Assembly: GCF_000381025.1 (NCBI RefSeq) | Contig: NZ_KB905816.1 | Location: 248,001-312,000 of the forward strand | DNA length: 64,000 bases | Reading direction: 5' to 3' | From: Streptomyces sulphureus DSM 40104 | GTDB lineage: Bacteria; Actinomycetota; Actinomycetes; Streptomycetales; Streptomycetaceae | In this document: one piece after another, positions 1 to 8,258 of the stretch | Layout: each line of letters opens with the position of its first letter | How positions within the stretch are numbered: position 1 is the stretch's first letter | Translations under genes and position numbers: made by a program | The notes under the pieces: generated by a model | Told to the model about the DNA's origin: nothing | Databases searched by the model: none | The model's input: only the letters and a program-made list of their open reading frames with translations

Positions 1-1
1 C

Positions 2-1540
2 CTGCTCGACCGGGAGTTCGCGCTCCCGGGCCATCCCGGGACCGGCACCGTCGCACCGACCGAGACCTCCCCCTACGGCTTTTCGCTCGGCGTCAGCTAC
101 CCCAGGGTGACGCCCGACGAGGCGATCGCTGCCACGAGGGCGGCGGCGGGCCCATGGCGCGACACCACCCCGGACGTGCGCGCCGGCGTCGCCGCCGAGA
201 TCCTCGGCCGTCTCAACGCGGCGAGCTTCGAGATCGCGCACGCCGTCCATCACACCACGGGCCAGGCGTTCGTGATGGCCTTTCAGGCGGGCGGCCCGAA
301 CGCGCAGGAGCGCGGGCTCGAAGCGGTCACCTACGCGTGGGTCGAGCAGCGGCGCCTGCCCCGCACGGCACGGTGGACCAAGCCGCAGCGCAAGGGCGAA
401 CCGCTGGTGCTCGACAAGAAGTTCACCCCCGTCGGCCACGGCGTCGCGCTCCTCGTCGCCTGCAACACCTTCCCCACCTGGAACGGCTACCCGGGGCTCT
501 TCGCCAGCCTCGTCGCCGGCAACCCGGTCGTCGTCAAGCCGCACCCGGGCGCCGTGCTTCCGCTCGCCGTCACGGTGCGGGTCGCCCGCGAGGTGCTCGC
601 GGAGGCCGGGTTCGACCCGAACGTCGTGGTGCTCGCCGCCGAAGGGCACGACGACCGCACCGCCGCCGAGTACGCCGTGCGCCCCGAGATCCGCATCGTC
701 GACTTCACCGGCTCGACCGCCTTCGGCAACTGGCTGGAGGGCAACGCCCGGCAGGCCCGCGTCTTCACCGAGAAGGCCGGTCTCAACACCGTCGTCGTCG
801 ACTCCACCGACGACTACCGCGGCATGCTCGGCAACCTCGCCTTCTCCCTCTCGCTCTACAGCGGCCAGATGTGCACCACCCCACAGAACCTCCTGGTACC
901 CCGCAACGGCATCGCCACCGACCAAGGCACCAAGAAGCCGGACGAGTTCGCCGCCGACCTCGGCACCGCGCTCGACAAGCTCCTCGGCGATCCGGCACGG
1001 GCCGCCGGCACGCTCGGCGCCGTCGCCAACAAGGGCGTCAAGGCGCGCCTGGAGGAAGCGGCCGCACTCGGACGCGTGGCGCACGCCTCACAACCCGTCG
1101 AACACCCGGAGTACGCCGACGCGTTGCTCCGCACCCCGCTCGTTGCGCGGCTCGACGCCGCCAAGGACCGCGAGACCTTCACCCGCGAGTGGTTCGGCCC
1201 CGTCTCCTTCGTCATCGACACCGAATCGACTGACGAGAGCCTGCGCCTCCTCAGGGAGACGGTCGGCGAGCACGGCGCGCTGACCGCGTCCGTCTACTCC
1301 ACGGACGAGGGGGTGCTCGAAGCCGCCGAGTCCTCGGCGCACGAGGCCGGCGTCCACCTCTCGGAGAACCTCACGGGCGGCGTCTTCGTCAACCAGACGA
1401 CCGCCTTCACCGACTTCCACGGCAGCGCCGCCAACCCTGCGGCGAGCGCCACCCTCTCGGACGCGGCCTTCGTCACGGGCCGGTTCAGCTTTCTCGAGTC
1501 CCGCAGGCACGCCGCGGCCGAGGAGGCGACCGGTGCCTGA
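2..1540 (+). CDS. paaN: PaaN, phenylacetate pathway aldehyde dehydrogenase (5' end outside window)
   Basis: Aldehyde dehydrogenase-family protein of the aerobic phenylacetyl-CoA pathway, expected to oxidise the aldehyde formed on opening of the oxepin-CoA ring. The frame is open from base 2 to the stop at 1540, and the residues before the first GTG (position 107) keep family-like sequence (FALPGHPG, SPYGFSLGVSYP), so the true start lies upstream of the window. Visible features are the nucleotide-binding stretch VVVKPHPGAVLPLA, an EKAGLN block and the likely catalytic Cys in SGQMCTTPQN. There is no C-terminal MaoC hydratase domain, so this is the single-domain PaaN type and not the fused PaaZ of E. 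coli. The 3' end overlaps the thiolase gene by 8 bases, which implies co-transcription. Confidence 0.9.
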   Translation: MLDREFALPGHPGTGTVAPTETSPYGFSLGVSYPRVTPDEAIAATRAAAGPWRDTTPDVRAGVAAEILGRLNAASFEIAHAVHHTTGQAFVMAFQAGGPNAQERGLEAVTYAWVEQRRLPRTARWTKPQRKGEPLVLDKKFTPVGHGVALLVACNTFPTWNGYPGLFASLVAGNPVVVKPHPGAVLPLAVTVRVAREVLAEAGFDPNVVVLAAEGHDDRTAAEYAVRPEIRIVDFTGSTAFGNWLEGNARQARVFTEKAGLNTVVVDSTDDYRGMLGNLAFSLSLYSGQMCTTPQNLLVPRNGIATDQGTKKPDEFAADLGTALDKLLGDPARAAGTLGAVANKGVKARLEEAAALGRVAHASQPVEHPEYADALLRTPLVARLDAAKDRETFTREWFGPVSFVIDTESTDESLRLLRETVGEHGALTASVYSTDEGVLEAAESSAHEAGVHLSENLTGGVFVNQTTAFTDFHGSAANPAASATLSDAAFVTGRFSFLESRRHAAAEEATGA

Positions 1541-2747
1541 GGTCTTCCTCGTCGACGGAGCCCGTACTCCGCAGGGCAGGTACGGCGGCGCCCTCGCCTC
1601 CGTGCGCCCGGACGACCTCGCCGCGCTCGTCGTCCGCGAGGCCGTGCGGCGCTCGGGCGCTCCGGGCGAGGCCGTGGACGAGGTGGTCCTCGGCGCCGCC
1701 AACCAGGCGGGCGAGGACAACCGGAACGTGGCGCGAATGGCCGCCCTGCTCGCGGGACTTCCGCACACCGTGCCCGGATACACGGTCAACCGGCTCTGCG
1801 CCTCGGGGCTCACGGCTGCTGCCTCGGCCGCGCAGGCGGTGCGGGCGGGAGAGGCGGAGCTGGTCGTCGCGGGCGGCGTCGAGTCGATGACGCGTGCGCC
1901 GTGGGTGATGGCGAAGCCGGGCACCCCGTGGGCGCGGCCGGGCGAGGTCCATGACACCTCGCTCGGCTGGCGGTTCACCAACCCGGCCTTCGCCGAGGCC
2001 GACGCCGAGGCGGGCGACACCGTCGGGGCACCGCGCACCACGCTCTCGATGGGCGAGACGGCGGAGGAGGTTGCGGCGCTCGACGGGATCACGCGCGAGG
2101 CGTCCGACGCCTTCGCCTACCGCAGCCACCGGCGGGCGCTCGCGGCGCGCGACGCCGGCAGGTTCGACCGGGAGATCGTCCCCGTTCCCGTCCGGGACGG
2201 TGCGGTCACCCTCGACGAGGGGCCACGGCCGTCGACGACCCCGGAGAAGCTCGCCGACCTGCGTACGGTCTTTCGGCGCGACGGCGTCGTCACGGCCGGC
2301 TCCTCCTCGCCGCTCTCCGACGGTGCCGCCGCGCTTCTCGTTGCGAGCGAGCAGGCGGTTGAGCGGTACGGGCTGACGCCGCGGGCGCGCGTGGTGACCT
2401 CCTCCTCGGCCGGCGTTCCGCCGCGTCTGATGGGGCTCGGTCCCGTCCCGGCGACCGAGCGGGCGCTGGAGCGCGCCGGTTGGAAGGCGGGAGACGTGCA
2501 GGCCGTCGAGCTCAACGAGGCGTTCGCGGCGCAGGCGCTCGCCGTCATCGGCCGTCTCGGGCTCGACGAGGAGCGGGTCAACGCGGACGGTGGCGCCATC
2601 GCGCTGGGACACCCGCTGGGCTGCTCGGGGGCACGCATCCTGCTGACGCTCCTCGGCAGGCTGGAGCGGGAGGGCGCGAGGCGCGGACTGGCGACGCTCT
2701 GCGTCGGCGTCGGGCAGGGCGCCGCGATGCTGGTCGAGCGCGTATGA
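1533..2747 (+). CDS. paaJ: Acetyl-CoA acyltransferase (thiolase), probably beta-ketoadipyl-CoA thiolase
   Basis: Thiolase of 404 residues, normal length for the family. It shows the N-terminal active-site Cys in NRLCASGLTA, the block GGVESMTRAPWVM, the NEAFA motif and the C-terminal GHPLGCSGAR with the second catalytic Cys and His. The GTG start overlaps the paaN stop by 8 bases. In the paa pathway a thiolase cleaves 3-oxoadipyl-CoA to succinyl-CoA and acetyl-CoA; the pathway step and the symbol are assigned from context, since thiolase motifs do not fix substrate. A general acetyl-CoA acetyltransferase is the alternative. Confidence 0.85.
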   Translation: MPEVFLVDGARTPQGRYGGALASVRPDDLAALVVREAVRRSGAPGEAVDEVVLGAANQAGEDNRNVARMAALLAGLPHTVPGYTVNRLCASGLTAAASAAQAVRAGEAELVVAGGVESMTRAPWVMAKPGTPWARPGEVHDTSLGWRFTNPAFAEADAEAGDTVGAPRTTLSMGETAEEVAALDGITREASDAFAYRSHRRALAARDAGRFDREIVPVPVRDGAVTLDEGPRPSTTPEKLADLRTVFRRDGVVTAGSSSPLSDGAAALLVASEQAVERYGLTPRARVVTSSSAGVPPRLMGLGPVPATERALERAGWKAGDVQAVELNEAFAAQALAVIGRLGLDEERVNADGGAIALGHPLGCSGARILLTLLGRLEREGARRGLATLCVGVGQGAAMLVERV

Positions 2748-3008
2748 GGGGCGCGTCCGCAGTGGCGTGAACCGGCGTACGTACACAGGCGGTTGACCTC
2801 TGGGTGCGCCTCGGATCGTGCCGGTGAAGGGTGCGCCCGGCGCGCTGAGGCGCCGTCAGGTGCGCCGGTGCGGACGCGAAAGGCGCACGCCGGCGCGAGG
2901 CGGCGGGCCGGGCCCGTCCGGAAGCGGAGGGGCGAGAGGGGCAGGGGCCGTCCCTGCGACGGGCGCGGGCGCACGCCCGCGCCCGGGAGACAACGCGGAG
3001 GAGCAGCG

Positions 3009-3863
3009 ATGAGCAGGGCACCGGAACAGGTCGGCGTGATCGGCGGAGGGCGGATGGGCGCGGGCATCGCGCAGTCCTTCGCCGCGGCCGGGTCGTCGGT
3101 GACCGTCGTGGAGAGCAGTCCGGAGGCCGCTGCAGCGGCGCAGGCGCGCATGGCCGAGAGCCTGCTCCGCGCCGCCGACCGCGGCAAGCTCGCCGAGCCG
3201 GCGGAGGCGGTGCTGGCGAGGATCGGCACGGCGGCCGACGTCTCCGGGCTGCCGGGCGGCGCGGACCTCGTCGTCGAGGCGGTGCCGGAGGACGCGGCCC
3301 TGAAGGCGCAGGTCCTCTCCGGCGCCGAACGAGTCCTCGGTGCGGAGACGGTGCTCGCCACCAACACCAGTTCGCTGTCGGTCTCCGAGCTCGCCTCCGC
3401 GCTCGAGGCGCCCGCGCGCTTCCTCGGCATGCACTTCTTCAACCCCGTTCCCGCCTCGGCGCTCGTCGAAGTGATCGTCGCCCCGACGACGGCTCGGGCG
3501 ACCGTGGACGCGGCGCTCGGATGGGTCGGCGCACTGGGCAAAACCGACGTCGTGGTGCGGGACTCCCCCGGCTTCGCGAGCAGCCGCCTCGGGCTGACGC
3601 TCGGGCTGGAGGCGATCCGGATGGTCGAGGAGGGCGTGGCGGAGCCGGAGGCGATCGACAACGCGATGGCACTCGGCTACCGGCACCCCATGGGGCCACT
3701 GCGCCTCACCGACCTCGTCGGGCTCGACGTGCGGCTCGCGATCGCCGAGTACCTCCAGGGCGCGCTCGGTGACCGCTTCGCTCCGCCGGTACTGCTCCGC
3801 GAGAAGGTGGCCGCCGGTGAGCTGGGGCGGAAGTCGGGGCGGGGCTTCTACACCTGGGAGTGA
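3009..3863 (+). CDS. paaH: 3-hydroxyacyl-CoA dehydrogenase (PaaH-like)
   Basis: NAD-dependent 3-hydroxyacyl-CoA dehydrogenase of 284 residues. It opens with a Rossmann motif (VGVIGGGRMGAGIAQ), has the catalytic region GMHFFNPVP (His) and NTSSLSVSELA, and ends with the helical domain FYTWE typical of 3-hydroxybutyryl/3-hydroxyadipyl-CoA dehydrogenases. The ATG at 3009 is chosen because GGAGGAG lies just upstream; the frame stays open further upstream (to 2793) but that part is arginine-rich and unlike the family. It sits between the thiolase and paaA, so oxidation of 3-hydroxyadipyl-CoA is the likely role. The 261 bases before it hold no gene and no clear site. Confidence 0.85.
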   Translation: MSRAPEQVGVIGGGRMGAGIAQSFAAAGSSVTVVESSPEAAAAAQARMAESLLRAADRGKLAEPAEAVLARIGTAADVSGLPGGADLVVEAVPEDAALKAQVLSGAERVLGAETVLATNTSSLSVSELASALEAPARFLGMHFFNPVPASALVEVIVAPTTARATVDAALGWVGALGKTDVVVRDSPGFASSRLGLTLGLEAIRMVEEGVAEPEAIDNAMALGYRHPMGPLRLTDLVGLDVRLAIAEYLQGALGDRFAPPVLLREKVAAGELGRKSGRGFYTWE

Positions 3864-3877
3864 GCGGGCAGTTGGAC

Positions 3878-3928
3878 TTGCCTAACGCGCGGGCATGGAC
3901 CAGACTTTGTACCGAACGAACGGTCGGT
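3878..3928 (+). promoter_or_regulatory. PaaR-like operator and candidate promoter of paaA
   Basis: The palindrome ACCGAACGAACGGT (3911-3924, continuing CGGT) lies 32 bases before paaA. It fits the core ACCGNNCGNNCGGT that I recall for the TetR-type repressor PaaR of Corynebacterium glutamicum. A weak promoter can be drawn just upstream: TTGCCT (3878-3883), a 17-base spacer, then CAGACT (3901-3906), which would place the operator over the start of transcription. Operator seen directly; regulator identity is inference. Confidence 0.6.
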
Positions 3929-3959
3929 TGGCAATCAGGGACATGAGGCAGGGGTGACC

Positions 3960-4970
3960 ATGGCCACGGCAGAACAGGCGCCAACGGGCTCGAGGGGCCC
4001 GGAGGAGACGCCCGTCGAACCGGCGGCGCTCCAGCGGCAGTTCGACGAGACGATCGCCAGGGACCAGCGGATCGAACCGCGCGACTGGATGCCGGAGGGC
4101 TACCGCAGAACCCTCGTCCGCCAGATCGCCCAGCACGCGCACTCCGAGATCATCGGCATGCAGCCGGAGGGCGACTGGATCACCCGCGCGCCCTCCCTGC
4201 GCCGCAAGGCGATCCTCTTCGCCAAGGTGCAGGACGAGGCGGGCCACGGCCTCTACCTCTACTCGGCGGCCGAGACGCTGGGCGTCGACCGCGCCGACCT
4301 CACCGAGCGGCTCGTCGAGGGCCGCCAGAAGTACTCCTCGATCTTCAACTACCCCACCCCCACTTACGCCGACGTCGGCACCATCGGCTGGTTCGTGGAC
4401 GGCGCCGCGATCTGCAACCAGGTCCCGCTCTGCCGCAGCTCGTACGGCCCCTACGCGCGGGCGATGGTGCGCATCTGCAAGGAGGAGTCCTTCCACCAAC
4501 GCCAGGGCTACGAACTGCTGTTGACGATGATGCGCGGTACCGAGGCACAGCGCCGGATGGTGCAGGAGTCCGTCGACCGGTGGTGGTGGCCCTCGCTGAT
4601 GATGTTCGGCCCGCCGGACGACAACTCGCCCAACTCGGAGCGCTCGATGGCGTGGAAGATCAAGCGCCACTCCAACGACGAGCTGCGCCAGCGCTTCGTC
4701 GACATGACCGTCCCGCAGGCCGAGCGGCTCGGTGTCACCCTCCCCGACCCGGAGCTGCGGTGGAACGAGGAGCGCGGCAGGTACGACTTCGGCACCCCGG
4801 ACTTCTCCGAACTCAAGCGCGTCATCAGCGGCGAAGGCCCCTGCAACGAGGAGCGAGTGGCGCGGCGGAGGAAGGCGCACCAGGACGGTGCCTGGGTCAG
4901 GGAGGCGGCAGCGGCGCATGCGGCGAAGCAGGCGTCGGGCAGGGCGACACGGCAGGAGGCAGCGGCATGA
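3960..4970 (+). CDS. paaA: PaaA, oxygenase alpha subunit of phenylacetyl-CoA 1,2-epoxidase
   Basis: Catalytic di-iron subunit that, with PaaC, epoxidises phenylacetyl-CoA. It carries the two iron-binding motifs of the family, [11 protein letters not shown] (ExxH) and [13 protein letters not shown] (EExxH), plus [21 protein letters not shown], and is about 336 residues, the usual PaaA length. The start is either ATG 3960 (AGGGG five bases upstream) or GTG 3954 (GAGG five bases upstream); the two differ by two residues. It is the first gene of the paaABCDE unit, directly behind the PaaR-like palindrome, and its stop overlaps the paaB start as ATGA. Confidence 0.97.
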   Translation: MATAEQAPTGSRGPEETPVEPAALQRQFDETIARDQRIEPRDWMPEGYRRTLVRQIAQHAHSEIIGMQPEGDWITRAPSLRRKAILFAKVQDEAGHGLYLYSAAETLGVDRADLTERLVEGRQKYSSIFNYPTPTYADVGTIGWFVDGAAICNQVPLCRSSYGPYARAMVRICKEESFHQRQGYELLLTMMRGTEAQRRMVQESVDRWWWPSLMMFGPPDDNSPNSERSMAWKIKRHSNDELRQRFVDMTVPQAERLGVTLPDPELRWNEERGRYDFGTPDFSELKRVISGEGPCNEERVARRRKAHQDGAWVREAAAAHAAKQASGRATRQEAAA

Positions 4971-5296
4971 GCGCCGCGGAGCAGGCGGAAGGAATCCCCG
5001 ACGTCCCCGTCGACGCACGGGGTTGGCCGATGTACGAGATCTTCGTGCGCGCCAAGCGCGGCCTCAACCACGTGCACGTCGGCTCGCTCCACGCCGCCGA
5101 CGACCGCATGGCGCTGACGCACGCGCGCGACCTCTACACCCGGCGCAACGAGGGCGTCAGCGTCTGGGCGGTGCGCAGCGAGTCGATCGTCGCCTCGACG
5201 CCCGACGAGAAGGACCCCTTCTTCGAGCCCAGCGGCGACAAGGTCTACCGGCACCCCACCTTCTACGAAATCCCCGACGACGTCCCGCACATCTAG
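4967..5296 (+). CDS. paaB: PaaB, epoxidase complex subunit
   Basis: Small subunit (109 residues) of phenylacetyl-CoA epoxidase, thought to bridge PaaAC heterodimers. Recognised from [36 protein letters not shown] and the C-terminal [16 protein letters not shown] block. The ATG at 4967 overlaps the paaA stop by four bases (ATGA) with AGGAGG upstream at 4954-4959. The frame is open far upstream inside paaA but that part is a shadow of paaA. The N-terminus carries about 20 residues more than the E. coli protein. Confidence 0.95.
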   Translation: MSAAEQAEGIPDVPVDARGWPMYEIFVRAKRGLNHVHVGSLHAADDRMALTHARDLYTRRNEGVSVWAVRSESIVASTPDEKDPFFEPSGDKVYRHPTFYEIPDDVPHI

Positions 5297-5305
5297 GAGC
5301 CCGGC

Positions 5306-6166
5306 GTGAACGACGAGCGCATCTCCCTCGCCCTCGGCGAGGAGGGTCCTGACGACGCGCGGTGGGCCTTCGGCACGGGCTTCGAGGACCCCCTCCACGG
5401 CATCGCGACAGCCGTGCCCGAAGGTGTCGAGGCGGCCCGACTCGCCGCATGCTGCGCGGCGTTGGGCGACGACGCGCTGGTGACCGCGCAGCGCCTCGCC
5501 GAATGGTGCACCGACGCGCCGGAGTTGGAGGAAGAGCTGGCCCTCGCCAACATCGGCCTGGACCTCCTCGGCCAGGCACGCCTCCTCTACTCCCGCGCGG
5601 GACAGGTCGACGGCACGGGGCGGGACGAGGACGCCTTCGCCTACTTCCGCGACGCGGCCGACTTCCGCAACGTCCGCCTCGTAGAACTCCCCCGCGGCGA
5701 TTTCGCGTTCGACATGGTGCGTCTGCTCGTCCTGAGCGCCTGGCGCCTCGCCCTCTTCGAGCGGCTCGCCGGCGCCGCCGACCCGGTCCTCGCGGCGATC
5801 GCGGCGAAGGGCGTCAAAGAGCTCGCGTACCACCGGCAGTTCGCGGCCGAGTGGGTGGTACGGCTCGGCGACGGGACCGAAGAGTCCCGGAAGAGGACGG
5901 CGCGGGCGCTCGCCGAAGTGCTGCCGTGGGCCGTCGAGTTGGCGCGGGACGAGATCTCCGCGCCGTTCGGAGCCGACGGCGGGGAGGCGTCAAAAGCCCT
6001 CTCCGACGTACTGCGCCAGACAGCCGACGCCGCCGGGCTCACCCTGCCCCCACCCGCCGAGGCACCCGCAGGGACGGGCCGCTCGGGCGAGCACACCGAG
6101 CATCTCGCCCCGCTCGTCGGCGAGTTGCAGAGCGTCGCGAGGGAGCACCCGGGGGCGAGATGGTGA
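5306..6166 (+). CDS. paaC: PaaC, structural beta subunit of phenylacetyl-CoA epoxidase
   Basis: Ferritin-like partner of PaaA, 286 residues, slightly longer than E. coli PaaC. Recognised from DDALVTAQRLAEWCTDAPELEEELALANIGLDLLGQAR, VRLVELPRGDFAFDMVRLL and KELAYHRQFAAEWVVRLGDGT. In this family the subunit lacks a full di-iron site and serves a structural role. GTG start at 5306 with AGGAG at 5295-5299, only nine bases after the paaB stop. Its stop overlaps the start of paaD, so tight translational coupling is expected. Confidence 0.95.
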   Translation: MNDERISLALGEEGPDDARWAFGTGFEDPLHGIATAVPEGVEAARLAACCAALGDDALVTAQRLAEWCTDAPELEEELALANIGLDLLGQARLLYSRAGQVDGTGRDEDAFAYFRDAADFRNVRLVELPRGDFAFDMVRLLVLSAWRLALFERLAGAADPVLAAIAAKGVKELAYHRQFAAEWVVRLGDGTEESRKRTARALAEVLPWAVELARDEISAPFGADGGEASKALSDVLRQTADAAGLTLPPPAEAPAGTGRSGEHTEHLAPLVGELQSVAREHPGARW

Positions 6167-6687
6167 GCGCCCTCCCCGGGATCGGAAGCGCGCAGACCCG
6201 CGCACAGGAGGCGGCCGAGCGGGTCACCGACCCGGAGCTGCCGATGCTCACCCTCGCCGACCTCGGAGTGCTGCGCGGCGTCGAGGCGAAGGCGGACGGC
6301 GCCGTCGTCGTCCGGGTCACACCGACCTACTCCGGCTGCCCCGCCATGGCCGAGATGCGCTCCCGTCTCGCGGCCGAGCTGCGCGCCGCGGGCTTCCACG
6401 AGGTGCGTGTGAAGACCGAGTTGCAGCCGCCGTGGACGAGCGACTGGATCAGCGAAGCCGGCCGGCGCAAACTCGCCGAGCACGGCATCGCGCCGCCCGG
6501 AAGCGCGCCCCCGTCCGACGCCGGGCCCGTACCGCTCGTCCTCTCCCCGACCAGGCGCGTCGTGCCGTGCCCGCGGTGCGGCTCGGGCGACACCGAGGAG
6601 CTGTCGCGGTTCGCCGCCACCTCGTGCCGCGCGCTGCACCGCTGCCGTAGCTGCCGCGAGCCGTTCGAGCACTTCAAGGAGATCTGA
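6160..6687 (+). CDS. paaD: PaaD, DUF59 (MIP18-like) protein with zinc-finger tail
   Basis: 175-residue PaaD. The N-terminal half is a DUF59 domain (TDPELPMLTLADLGVLRGV, TPTYSGCPAMAEM with its conserved Cys) that in this family is linked to Fe-S cluster maturation, presumably of PaaE. The C-terminal part has four Cys in two pairs (PCPRCGS and CRSCREPF), a zinc-ribbon as in other PaaD proteins. ATG 6160 overlaps paaC by seven bases; GTG 6163, overlapping by four (GTGA), is an equally possible start. The frame is open upstream within paaC but that part is shadow. Confidence 0.93.
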   Translation: MVSALPGIGSAQTRAQEAAERVTDPELPMLTLADLGVLRGVEAKADGAVVVRVTPTYSGCPAMAEMRSRLAAELRAAGFHEVRVKTELQPPWTSDWISEAGRRKLAEHGIAPPGSAPPSDAGPVPLVLSPTRRVVPCPRCGSGDTEELSRFAATSCRALHRCRSCREPFEHFKEI

Positions 6688-6689
6688 AG

Positions 6690-7796
6690 ATGGCCACGCC
6701 CACCACCTGGGCCGCCCGGGTCCCGGCGCGCCGGCGCGCCGCCTTCCACCGGCTGCGCGTCGCCTCCGTGGAGCGGCTCTGCACGGACGCCGCCGCCGTC
6801 ACCTTCGACGTGCCGCCGGAGCTCGCGGAGGAGTTCGCCTTCGCACCCGGCCAGTCCCTCACGCTGCGGCGCACGGTCGAAGGGCGCGACGAGCGCCGTT
6901 CCTACTCGATCTGCTCCCCCGTCGGCGGGCCTCCGCGTGTGGGCGTGCGGGTGGTCCCCGGAGGGGTCTTCTCCACCTGGCTGGTGGAGGAGGTGCGGCC
7001 CGGCGACGTCCTCGACGTCATGGAGCCCGTCGGTCTGTTCACGCCCGAGCTGGGCACACCCGAGCACCACGTCCTCGTGGCAGCGGGTTCGGGCGTGACG
7101 CCGATGCTCTCCATCGCCGCCTCCGTCCTCCGCTCCCACCCCGACTCCCGCGTCAGCCTCTTCTACGGCAACCGCCGCAGCGACACCGTGATGTTCACCG
7201 AGGAGCTGGCCGACCTCAAGAACGCGCACCCTGCCCGGTTCCAGCTCGCACACGTCCTCTCCCGCGAGCCCCGCGAGGCCGAGCTGCTCTCCGGCCGGCT
7301 CGACGGCGAACGCCTCGGCGCACTCGTCGGGGCGCTCGTCGACGTCGAGCACGCCGATCACTGGTGGCTCTGCGGTCCTTACGGAATGGTCGAAGACGCG
7401 CGGACGCTGCTCGCCTCGCTGGGCGTCCCGGCCGAGCGCGTCCACCAGGAGCTCTTCTTCGCCGACGAGGCGCCGGCCCCGCCCGTCCGCCACGAGGACC
7501 GGCCGCTCGGCGAGGGGCCCGTCACCGAAGCGCTGCTCACGCTCGACGGCCGCACCTCCACGGCGCCCCTCCCCCGCGATGCGACGATCCTGGACGGCGC
7601 CCAACGCGCGCGCCCCGACCTGCCGTTCGCCTGCAAGGGCGGCGTCTGCGGCACCTGCCGCGCCCTCGTCCGCGACGGCGAGGCCGACATGCGCCGCAAC
7701 TTCGCGCTGGAGTCCGCCGAAGTGGCGGCCGGCTACGTCCTCACGTGCCAGACGTATCCGGTGTCCGAAGAGCTGACGGTGGACTACGACGGCTGA
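6690..7796 (+). CDS. paaE: PaaE, FAD/2Fe-2S reductase of phenylacetyl-CoA epoxidase
   Basis: Electron-transfer subunit, 368 residues. Domain order: FAD-binding domain with RRSYSICS (about residue 70), NAD(P)H-binding domain with VAAGSGVTPMLSIA (about 130) and WWLCGPYGMVEDA, then a C-terminal plant-type [2Fe-2S] ferredoxin with CKGGVCGTC and the fourth Cys in LTCQ. This is the full PaaE layout; all four cluster Cys are present. AAGGAG at 6676-6681 precedes the ATG, and the gene begins two bases after the paaD stop. It is the last gene of the unit; a terminator hairpin starts six bases after its stop. Confidence 0.96.
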   Translation: MATPTTWAARVPARRRAAFHRLRVASVERLCTDAAAVTFDVPPELAEEFAFAPGQSLTLRRTVEGRDERRSYSICSPVGGPPRVGVRVVPGGVFSTWLVEEVRPGDVLDVMEPVGLFTPELGTPEHHVLVAAGSGVTPMLSIAASVLRSHPDSRVSLFYGNRRSDTVMFTEELADLKNAHPARFQLAHVLSREPREAELLSGRLDGERLGALVGALVDVEHADHWWLCGPYGMVEDARTLLASLGVPAERVHQELFFADEAPAPPVRHEDRPLGEGPVTEALLTLDGRTSTAPLPRDATILDGAQRARPDLPFACKGGVCGTCRALVRDGEADMRRNFALESAEVAAGYVLTCQTYPVSEELTVDYDG

Positions 7797-7801
7797 TCGA
7801 C

Positions 7802-7830
7802 GCAACGCCCCTCTGTGAAGCGGGCGTTGC
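7802..7830 (+). terminator. Terminator of the paaABCDE unit
   Basis: Perfect 9-base-pair stem GCAACGCCC / GGGCGTTGC with an 11-base loop, beginning six bases after the paaE stop. There is no clear T-run, as is common in high-GC actinobacteria. Confidence 0.75.
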
Positions 7831-7916
7831 AGTCTCGTGGCAGAGCGCCCGATGCCCTTGTACGCCTCGTCGGCCAACGGGTTGACTGCTTCTCGCCGCC
7901 TCCCGAAGGAGCCGAC

Positions 7917-7988
7917 GGCCGTGTGCCCGAGTGGTTGAGGGGCTCGCCTGCAAAGCGAGTTACGCGGGTTCGATTCCCGCCACGGCCT
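7917..7988 (+). tRNA. tRNA-Cys (GCA)
   Basis: 72-nucleotide cloverleaf read directly from sequence. The acceptor stem GGCCGTG/CACGGCC is perfect. The anticodon stem CTCGC/GCGAG encloses the loop CTGCAAA, with anticodon GCA at 7950-7952. The T-arm is GCGGG-TTCGATT-CCCGC and the variable loop has four bases. The discriminator base is T (U73), a cysteine identity element. The CCA end is not encoded. The D-arm (CCC/GGG stem with a GAGTGGTTGAG loop) is short. It stands alone between the paa terminator and the lipase, not in a tRNA cluster. Confidence 0.93.
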
Positions 7989-8216
7989 CAACCGGTCCGG
8001 TCTGTCGTCCCCGGAGCAACCGCCGGGTGCTTCGACACTGCTCGCAGACGACACCGGACGGGACCGCCGCTCACGTCCGCACGCTGCGGCGGCAGGACGA
8101 GCACGCCACGGTCGCGCATGCGGCACCGGGAGGAGCCGACGGAGCTCGTCGAGCCGCCGGCGGACACGGCAGTTGCGGGACAACAGGCCCTGGCCGCATG
8201 CCACTTCGCACGCCGC

Positions 8217-8247
8217 GGTGGCCGCGCCGCAGCGTGGCGCGGCCACC
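8217..8247 (-). terminator. Terminator downstream of the lipase (possibly also of tRNA-Cys)
   Basis: Perfect 12-base-pair stem GGTGGCCGCGCC / GGCGCGGCCACC with a 7-base loop, starting 11 bases beyond the lipase stop. As the stem is symmetrical it could also stop rightward transcription through the tRNA. Confidence 0.75.
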
Positions 8248-8258
8248 TGGCGTCCGCC

